Part shown: positions 58,395-64,000 of the stretch, in pieces | Position numbering within the stretch: position 1 is the first letter of the stretch | How the letters are laid out: every line of letters starts with the position of its first letter | Assembly (NCBI RefSeq): GCF_900166585.1 | Contig: NZ_FVZC01000008.1 | Coordinates: 620,001-684,000 of the forward strand | Length of the DNA stretch: 64,000 bases | DNA from: Mesobacillus jeotgali | GTDB lineage: Bacteria; Bacillota; Bacilli; Bacillales; Cytobacillaceae | Direction: 5' to 3' | Notes under the pieces: model-generated | Databases searched by the model: none | Seen by the model: only the letters and a program-made list of their open reading frames with translations | What the model was told of the DNA's origin: nothing | Program-made: the position numbers and the translations under genes

Positions 58395-59446
58395 GCAAGT
58401 ATAAAAGCTTAAGGTTTTTTAAGGGTAATATATCTTTTTTGATAGATAAAAAGGCAGCCGGGATATTCTTCGGATTGCTGGTTGCGGCACTGGCTGTGTT
58501 CGTCATCGGTACAGGAATGGGGGATATGGCCATTAGTCCATTGAGTGTGGTTGCCGTGTTTTTTGGCGGGGGAAGCGATATGGAGCGACTTGTCGTGCAA
58601 TCCTTCCGCCTTCCGAGAATCATCGTCGCCTTGATGGTTGGCATTAGTTTGGCCGTCGCAGGAGGGCTTCTTCAGGGGATGATAAGAAACCCGCTGGCTT
58701 CGCCTGATATCCTTGGCATAACCGGCGGGGCATCGGTGGCGGTAGTCGGCTTTCTGGCCGTTTTCAGCGGTGATAATAATGCATTGACTGTAAGCATAGA
58801 ATGGATGCCTGTAGCAGCTTTTGCAGGTGCTTCGATCGTAGCGTTCCTTGTTTATTTTCTTTCCTGGAAAAATGGGGTTTCACCTGTGCGCCTTGTTTTG
58901 ATTGGCATAGGCATATCCGCTATGATGCAGGCTTTGACCACTTTAATGATGATCATGGGTCCGATTTACCGGGCAAGTCAGGCAAATATCTGGATTACAG
59001 GAACGGTGTATGGTTCTACCTGGAGTAATGTCTCGGTGCTCGTTCCTTGGACAGTCATCATGCTATTGATTGCTTTCATCCTTGCACGGAATGTGAATGT
59101 ACAGGAACTCGGGGAAGACATAGCCACGGGGGTCGGGGGACAGGTCCAGAGGCAGCGTTTTGTCCTGCTGCTTGTCAGCACTGCACTCATCGCCAGCTCG
59201 GTCGCTTTTGCCGGCGGAATCGGTTTTGTTGGCCTTATGGCTCCGCATATGGCAAGAAGGCTTGTCGGATCGGCATTTGGTGCTCTTTTGCCCGTATCGG
59301 CCGTCATTGGCGGGATCCTTGTCATGCTTGCTGACTTGATCGGACGTACGATGTTTTCGCCATTAGAAGTGCCGGCGGGCGTTTTTACGGCTGGAATCGG
59401 AGCACCATATTTTATATATCTGCTTTACAAGACACGCAATTCTTAA
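58391..59446 (+). CDS. yfhA: Siderophore ABC transporter permease (FecCD family, YfhA-like)
   Basis: The protein has 351 residues, a paralog of the preceding permease: FRLPRIIVALMVGISLAVAG, RNPLASPDILGITGGAS, GGIGFVGLMAPHMARRLVGS. The N-terminus has an extra 30 basic residues. It pairs with YfiZ. The start overlaps the previous stop, suggesting translational coupling. Confidence 0.92.
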   Translation: MSKYKSLRFFKGNISFLIDKKAAGIFFGLLVAALAVFVIGTGMGDMAISPLSVVAVFFGGGSDMERLVVQSFRLPRIIVALMVGISLAVAGGLLQGMIRNPLASPDILGITGGASVAVVGFLAVFSGDNNALTVSIEWMPVAAFAGASIVAFLVYFLSWKNGVSPVRLVLIGIGISAMMQALTTLMMIMGPIYRASQANIWITGTVYGSTWSNVSVLVPWTVIMLLIAFILARNVNVQELGEDIATGVGGQVQRQRFVLLLVSTALIASSVAFAGGIGFVGLMAPHMARRLVGSAFGALLPVSAVIGGILVMLADLIGRTMFSPLEVPAGVFTAGIGAPYFIYLLYKTRNS

Positions 59447-59470
59447 TTCTGACAGAAAGGGGAATCGGCC

Positions 59471-60292
59471 ATGAACCATGCAATTGAAACGGAAAAACTG
59501 ACGCTATCATATGGAGATTCCATTATCATAAATGAATTAGACATAAAGATTCCCAAGGGAGAAATCACCGTTTTTATTGGAGGCAACGGCTGCGGAAAAT
59601 CGACTTTGCTGCGCTCGATTGCCAGGCTGCTTAAACCCCAGGCGGGATCCATCCTGCTTGAAGGCGAGGCAATCTCAAGGCTTTCAACCAAACAGGTAGC
59701 CCGTAAAATGGCGATTCTGCCCCAATCTCCTGCAGCACCGGAGGGTTTGACAGTACTGCAGCTTGTCAAACAGGGCAGGTACCCTTACCAGACCTGGCTG
59801 AAGCAATGGTCGGTAGAGGATGAAAAAAGTGTGGAGAATGCTTTGAAGGCCACAGGCATAGAACATCTGAAGGACCGGACAGTTGACTCATTGTCTGGCG
59901 GACAGCGTCAGCGTGCATGGATCGCGATGACCCTGGCACAGGATACAGATATTATCCTCCTTGATGAGCCGACAACCTATCTGGACATGACTCATCAAAT
60001 TGAAATCCTGGATTTGCTTTATGAATTGAATGAAAATGAGGGCAGAACGATTGTCATGGTTTTACATGACCTGAATCTTGCCTGCAGATATGCTCATAAT
60101 ATCGTTGCAATCAAGGATCAGAAGATCTTTGATCAGGGAAAGCCGGAAGTCGTCATTAACTGTGGGCTTGTGAAGCATGTCTTTGGAATGGATTGTGAAG
60201 TGACGATCGACCCGCTATTCGGCACACCGCTGTGCATTCCGCACGGCAAAGGGCGCCGAATCCTTAAGGATAAAATGGGAGTCTTAACATGA
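59471..60292 (+). CDS. yusV: Siderophore ABC transporter ATP-binding protein (YusV-like)
   Basis: The protein has 273 residues: Walker A GGNGCGKSTLLR, signature LSGGQRQRAWIAM, Walker B IILLDEPTTYLD and the switch in VMVLHDLNLACRYAH. It has the Fe-siderophore (FepC) subfamily features (PKGEITVFIGGNG, LSTKQVARKMAILPQ). It energises the two permeases. In B. subtilis YusV serves several siderophore systems; here it is in the operon. AAAGGGG lies before ATG 59471. Confidence 0.93.
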   Translation: MNHAIETEKLTLSYGDSIIINELDIKIPKGEITVFIGGNGCGKSTLLRSIARLLKPQAGSILLEGEAISRLSTKQVARKMAILPQSPAAPEGLTVLQLVKQGRYPYQTWLKQWSVEDEKSVENALKATGIEHLKDRTVDSLSGGQRQRAWIAMTLAQDTDIILLDEPTTYLDMTHQIEILDLLYELNENEGRTIVMVLHDLNLACRYAHNIVAIKDQKIFDQGKPEVVINCGLVKHVFGMDCEVTIDPLFGTPLCIPHGKGRRILKDKMGVLT

Positions 60293-61047
60293 AATCCGAA
60301 CTGACAGGCAATGAAATTGCGACTCTCGCCAACTATCGATTTGCCGTTTCTGAACCTGAAAAGGAGGTCCAAATCGATTTCACACCTTTCACAGATGAAG
60401 CGACAATGGGCGTTTATCTGGAAAGGTTCAATGAAGGGTTGAACGCTCCGGATGCCAAAACAGCAGCATCTGTGTTTATGAAACGTCATGCTTTTCTCGC
60501 TGTCCTCTACTTATATTCAATGACCGCTTTTAACAAAAGGCTGGATGTTTCACCTGGAAATATTATTCTTGCGGATTCCATAAAGGATGGTCTTTGGCTG
60601 CCGGAGTTTTATCTGAAGAGCAAAAATACCGATGTCTGTCCGGATGGGCATCGAGATACATGGAGGACGGAAGCGGTCAGGCACTTATTCATGGATAATC
60701 TGTCTCCTGTTATAGACGCCATCTCTAAATCTGCGAGAATCTCGAAATTGATTTTATGGGAAAATGTTGCAGTCTATATGTTTTGGCTATATGAAAAGAT
60801 TCTGAGCGAAACCGATGATCCAGATGTCAAAATAAGGGCGGCGGAGGATTTTTCTTTTCTGGTCGAATCAGCACCCGGTAAACTATTCGGAAAGTACCAT
60901 AAGAACCCAATTACCCGATTTTACCGCGAACCGGTTTATCAAGAAGAAACCGATTCTTTTATCAGAATCCGGAAAACCTGCTGTTACAGCTATAGGCTGA
61001 AAGAAAAAGGCAGTTACTGCAAAACATGCCCACGAACATGTGGATGA
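60289..61047 (+). CDS. FhuF-like ferric siderophore reductase
   Basis: The protein has 252 residues and ends CCYSYRLKEKGSYCKTCPRTCG. The Cys pattern CC-x10-C-x2-C is that of FhuF-type [2Fe-2S] siderophore reductases. The N-terminal 200 residues are alpha-helical and resemble the C-terminal domain of IucA/IucC-like proteins (FMKRHAFLAVLYLYSMTAFNK, WENVAVYMFWLYEKIL). It reduces iron bound to the siderophore in the cytoplasm to release it. It overlaps yusV by ATGA (60289-60292). Confidence 0.85.
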   Translation: MKSELTGNEIATLANYRFAVSEPEKEVQIDFTPFTDEATMGVYLERFNEGLNAPDAKTAASVFMKRHAFLAVLYLYSMTAFNKRLDVSPGNIILADSIKDGLWLPEFYLKSKNTDVCPDGHRDTWRTEAVRHLFMDNLSPVIDAISKSARISKLILWENVAVYMFWLYEKILSETDDPDVKIRAAEDFSFLVESAPGKLFGKYHKNPITRFYREPVYQEETDSFIRIRKTCCYSYRLKEKGSYCKTCPRTCG

Positions 61048-61065
61048 GGATATAGGAGGATATAA

Positions 61066-61311
61066 ATGAATAACGAAATTGCTGAGCAAATCAATGGTTT
61101 GCTTGAAAAATACACCGAGTTGCTCGTTGGCGAAGCATCTTCCGAGAATATCGATAAAGTTAAAACCTGGATCATGTACAGCCATATCGCCAAGTCAATG
61201 CCACCACTCGCTAAGCACTGGAACGCTGAATACCCAGAGGCCCGGGAACAGATCAAGAATGTGATAGCAGAAGTCAAAGAAATGAATGAGCTGAACCGGC
61301 AGAAACAATGA
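61066..61311 (+). CDS. yusU: DUF2573/YusU-like small protein
   Basis: The protein has 81 residues: MNNEIAEQINGLLEKYTELL, VGEASSENIDKVKTWIMYSH and IAKSMPPLAKHWNAEYPEA. It resembles YusU (DUF2573), which is next to yusV in B. subtilis. Soluble and helical; the function is unknown. TAGGAGG precedes ATG 61066. It is the last gene of the operon and a terminator follows. Confidence 0.8.
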   Translation: MNNEIAEQINGLLEKYTELLVGEASSENIDKVKTWIMYSHIAKSMPPLAKHWNAEYPEAREQIKNVIAEVKEMNELNRQKQ

Positions 61312-61338
61312 ACCATCTCAAAGCGAGGTGGTTTTTTT
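61311..61338 (+). terminator. Terminator of the siderophore operon
   Basis: The stem AACCATCTC/GAGGTGGTT (one G-T pair) is followed by T7. Confidence 0.82.
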
Positions 61339-61500
61339 AGGCTCAGTTCCCGAGTGAATTTGAAATGAAGACAATTAGGCAAACAGAGTTGCATTAAGCG
61401 AAGGAAGCTGAAAAGTAAAGGGAAGAACAAACATTGTGTTTGTGCTTGAAGGTATTGAAGGCAAGTCATAAGTGAAAAAGGGGAACACAGACACCCTGTT

Positions 61501-62728
61501 ATGTGCCCTAAAAACGGAGGAAGCGAAGAGTTCGGTAACAAGTAAGGGGAACATGTGCCCTAAAAACGGAGGAAGCGAAGAGATCGGTAACAAGTAAAGG
61601 GAACATGTGCCCCAAAACCAGAGGAAGCGAAGAGTTCGGTAACAATAAGGGGAACATGTGCCCCAAAAGCGGAGGAATCGAAAAGTTCGGTAACAAGTAA
61701 GGGGAACATGTGCCCCAAAAGCGGAGGAATCGAAAAGTTCGGTAACAAGTAAGGGGAACATGTGCCCGAAAAGTGGTGGAAGCGAAGAGTTCGGTAACAA
61801 GTAAGGGGTACATGTGCCCCAAAACCAGAGGAAGCGAAGAGTTCGGTAACAAGTAAGGGGAACATGTGCCCCAAAACCAGAGGAAGCGAAGAGTTCGGTA
61901 ACAAGTAAGGGGAACATGTGCCCGAAAAACGGAGGAATCGAAGAGTTCGGTAACAAGTAAGGGGAACATGTGCCCGAAAAGTGGAGGAAGCGAAGAGTTC
62001 GGTAACAGGTAAGGGGAACATGTGCCCGAAAAGCGGAGGAAGCAAAGAGTTCGGTAACAAGTAAAGGAAACATGTGCCCGAAAAACGGAGGAAGCAAAGA
62101 GTTCGGTAACAAGTAAAGGGAACATGTGCCCGAAAAGTGGTGGAATCGAAGAGTTCGGTAATAAGTAAGGGGAATATGTGCCCCAAAACCAGAGGAAGCG
62201 AAGAGTTCGGTAACAAGTAAGGGGAACATGTGCCCGAAAAGCGGAGGAAGCAAAGAGTTCGGTAACAAGTAAAGGGAACATGTGCCCGAAAAACGGAGGA
62301 ATCGAAGAGTTCGGTAACAAGTAAGGGGAACATGTGCCCCAAAACCAGAGGAATCGAAGAGTTCGGTAACAAGTAAGGGGTACATATGCCCGAAAAGCGG
62401 TGGAAGCAAAGAATTCGGTAACAAGTAAGGGGAACATGTGCCCCAAAACCAGAGGAATCGAAAAGTTCGGTAACAAGTAAGGGGAACATGTGCCCGAAAA
62501 GCGGAGGAAGCAAAGAATTCGGTAACAAGTAAGGGGAACATGTGCCCGAAAACCAGAGGAATCGAAAAGTTCGGTAACAAGTAAGGGGAACATGTGCCCC
62601 ATAACCAGAGGAATCGAAGAGTTCGGTAACAAGTAAAGAGAAGATGTGCCCGAAAAGCGGAGGAAGCGAAGAGGCCGGTAACAAGTAAGAGGAAAATGCT
62701 CTCGAATAGCGGAGGCGCAGTAACAGAA
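61501..62728. repeat. Large tandem array, 52-bp unit, about 23 copies
   Basis: The unit, starting at CCC, is CCCnAAAAnCnGAGGAAnCG, then AAGAGTTCGGTAACAAGTAA and GGGGAACATGTG, 52 bases. Copies are more than 85% alike. One copy (61610-61659) has a 2-base deletion. Variants recur in a mosaic: CCCCAAAACCAGAGG, CCCGAAAAGCGGAGG, CCCGAAAAACGGAGG and CCCGAAAAGTGGTGG types. On the minus strand no unit has a stop in any frame, so three long frames (374 to 419 codons) run through it, all spurious-looking. The copies decay at the right end (62680-62728). It lies between the convergent yusU and coat genes. Confidence 0.93.
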
Positions 62729-62768
62729 AAACAAGAAAGTCAGCATTTTACCACTTACTAAAACCAAT

Positions 62769-62797
62769 AAGAACCGGGCGATTTTACCCGGTTCTTT
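62769..62797. terminator. Bidirectional terminator at the coat-gene end
   Basis: The stem AGAACCGGG/CCCGGTTCT is followed by T tracts on both strands. Confidence 0.85.
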
Positions 62798-62811
62798 CCT
62801 AGCAGATACAA

Positions 62812-63159
62812 TTATTGAATCTGTTGCCCGCCATAAGGGAATTGGTTGGTATACCCCTGGAACTGCTGGTGTGATTGCTGCAGCTTTTGCGCTTCGGCTG
62901 CTTCTACTGCATACCAGCCTTTTTTGAACATCAGGTTGTAAAGGCTCCGCTGTGCGTTTGCTGTCTCTGTGTAGATGGCAAGTACATCCTGGTACAGTTC
63001 GTCGTGGCTGACTTCATGAAGTGCCTGGGTGTACGCATCGGTCATATATTTTTCGGTCGTTAGAATATCATTGATGAAATCTCGTTCGTTCATTTGCGGT
63101 GTTTTTTGGACCTGTGTTTCTGGGTTTTGGATTTTTTGCTGATTCTGGTTCTGATTCAT
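62812..63159 (-). CDS. CotF-like spore coat protein
   Basis: The protein has 115 residues. The Coat_F core is visible: MNERDFINDILTTEKYMTDAYTQALHEVSHDELYQDVLAIYTETANAQRSLYNLMFKKGWYAVEAAE (shown as pieces NERDFINDILTTEKYMTDAY and QRSLYNLMFKKGWY). It is flanked by Gln/Asn-rich ends. It probably belongs to the spore coat. AGGAGG precedes ATG 63159. The neighbouring gene at 63186 is related. Confidence 0.83.
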   Translation of the reverse strand: MNQNQNQQKIQNPETQVQKTPQMNERDFINDILTTEKYMTDAYTQALHEVSHDELYQDVLAIYTETANAQRSLYNLMFKKGWYAVEAAEAQKLQQSHQQFQGYTNQFPYGGQQIQ

Positions 63160-63185
63160 CCGCTTTTCCTCCTTTTTATGTTCGA

Positions 63186-63470
63186 TTATTGCATTCCCGG
63201 CGTTCCGGAATATGCCTGGTTTTCGGGGCTGTTCAAGTGTGAAAGCATTTTCTCATAATGTCTCTGATGCATTTGTCCGCATCTCTCAATTTCCATTTTA
63301 AGTTCCTGGTCATGGCATTGTTGTGCAAAGAAATGTGCCTTTTTCATTGCAAGTAAATTCCATGAAAGCATATCTGTTAAGTATAAAGAATCTTTAGTGG
63401 ATACAACTGATGGCGGCGTCTGCATGATCCCTTGCTGCTGGCCTTGAAAATTCATGTTTTGCTCCTGCAT
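63186..63470 (-). CDS. CotF-like spore coat protein (shorter)
   Basis: The protein has 94 residues: a Gln-rich start, LYLTDMLSWNLLAMKKAHFF, MEIERCGQMHQRHYEKMLSH and a short tail. It is similar to the YraF/YraG group of coat proteins. It lies 26 bases before the next coat gene on the minus strand, likely one operon. CAGGAGG precedes ATG 63470. Confidence 0.78.
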   Translation of the reverse strand: MQEQNMNFQGQQQGIMQTPPSVVSTKDSLYLTDMLSWNLLAMKKAHFFAQQCHDQELKMEIERCGQMHQRHYEKMLSHLNSPENQAYSGTPGMQ

Positions 63471-63688
63471 ATTAATACCTCCTGTTTATATGATCATTCC
63501 TACGGATACTATCTTTCCCGGGGGGAATTAAAGTATGCAAGACAGGATTCGTCAAAAAAGAACATTTTCGTACAAAAGTAATATTCAAAGCTGTAAAAAA
63601 GTGATAAAATGATTTTGCAAAATATATATAGATGAAGCAATTTTTTTAAAGAGATTTGTATACGTTTTCATTAAGGGGAGGAAAAGCT

Positions 63689-64000
63689 ATGGAACAATTA
63701 ATGAGGAACTTCTTTCTTTTTCTATCGAAAAATAAATTCTTTACCAAAATGGCAAAGCGATACGGCCTTCGATTAGGAGCGAAACGCTTTGTTTCAGGCG
63801 AAACGGTCGAACAGGCAGTGGAAGTCATCAAGGAACTTAATCATAAGAACCTTGCAGCAACTGTCGACTATCTTGGCGAATTCGTGGACAATGAAAGAGA
63901 AGCAAACGAAAGAGCTGAAAGTTCAATTGCGATGATAAAAGCGATTGGCCGTGAAAAATTGGATGCGCAGTTAAGTGTCAAGATGACATCGCTCGGTTTT
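63689..64000 (+). CDS. putB: Proline dehydrogenase, N-terminal part (runs off the window)
   Basis: ATG 63689 follows GGGGAGG. The visible 104 residues are MEQLMRNFFLFLSKNKFFTK, AKRYGLRLGAKRFVSGETVE, and AAVDYLGEFVDNEREANERA-like ATVDYLGEFVDNEREA ending at QLSVKMTSLGF. This is the start of the PRODH TIM barrel. It oxidises proline to pyrroline-5-carboxylate with FAD. The rest lies beyond position 64000. Confidence 0.88.
   Translation, partial: MEQLMRNFFLFLSKNKFFTKMAKRYGLRLGAKRFVSGETVEQAVEVIKELNHKNLAATVDYLGEFVDNEREANERAESSIAMIKAIGREKLDAQLSVKMTSLGF

Noticed and set aside
61375..62767. Three long overlapping minus-strand frames (374-419 codons) over the 52-bp array
   Set aside because: They are translations of the same 52-bp unit in three frames; no SD, no known domain, and all three being open follows from a stop-free unit. 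Not called as genes.

Overview
The window looks like chromosomal DNA of a spore-forming Bacillaceae bacterium (Bacillus/Mesobacillus-like). Sporulation and germination genes are scattered through it: cwlJ, two GerPA/GerPF-type proteins, a gerA-gerB-gerC operon and two CotF-like coat proteins. Shine-Dalgarno sites are strong (AGGAGG type), and opuC, brnQ with a T-box, yfiY-yfiZ-yfhA-yusV-yusU and ydgG/ydgH-like pairs are typical of Bacillus. The genus is an inference.

Layout. 1-4.7 kb: end of a Pro/Lys-rich protein, a secreted GH25-like protein, a GNAT, a Gly/Pro-rich protein and an HpaB-type monooxygenase. 4.96-9.99 kb: an AT-rich island of five single genes, all on the minus strand, each bounded by copies of a ~70-bp hairpin repeat (a cassette-like array). 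One repeat is split by an IS110-family element, and the last gene (CPBP protease) is broken. 10.2-13.7 kb: glycosyltransferase, tandem kinase-like protein and uronate epimerase operon. 14.6-18.0 kb: opuC osmoprotectant ABC operon. 18.2-21.5 kb: small flavoprotein, DUF2188, Hsp20, GerP-like and CwlJ spore genes. 21.5-25.1 kb: MarR-MMPL pair. 25.2-29.1 kb: a FrnE/DsbA-like thiol oxidoreductase with TGA at its first active-site Cys, a GNAT, a CBO0543 protein, and brnQ with its T-box. 29.4-34.4 kb: LysR regulator, MoaD-like protein, a small Gly-Gly-ending protein, aldehyde:ferredoxin oxidoreductase (AOR) and a ThiF/MoeB-like E1. 34.5-43.2 kb: GlcD, YeiH, MASE3-PAS, NagP, an orphan sensor kinase and small proteins. 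43.4-49.0 kb: SDR, tungstate transporter tupABC with its regulator, a HesB-like protein with in-frame TGA, and uppP. 49.3-54.2 kb: rodA-like gene and gerABC. 54.3-55.9 kb: an IS1182-like element inserted in a terminator. 56.2-61.3 kb: Fur-boxed siderophore uptake operon. 61.5-62.7 kb: a 52-bp tandem array of about 23 copies. 62.8-64.0 kb: two coat proteins and the start of proline dehydrogenase.

How the genes work together. Tungstate import (tupABC), a MoaD-like protein, an E1-like activator and AOR form a coherent tungsten/molybdopterin enzyme set. Two separate genes carry an in-frame TGA exactly where the family has a catalytic or ligand Cys, each followed at a suitable distance by a small hairpin with G at the start of its loop. 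This strongly suggests a selenocysteine-decoding organism; the Sec machinery itself (selA, selB, selC, selD) is not in the window. Four of five intergenic tandem arrays lie between convergent genes, and their periods (20, 21, 21, 51 and 52 bp) are close to whole numbers of helical turns.

Everything here was read by eye; no database search or folding program was run.
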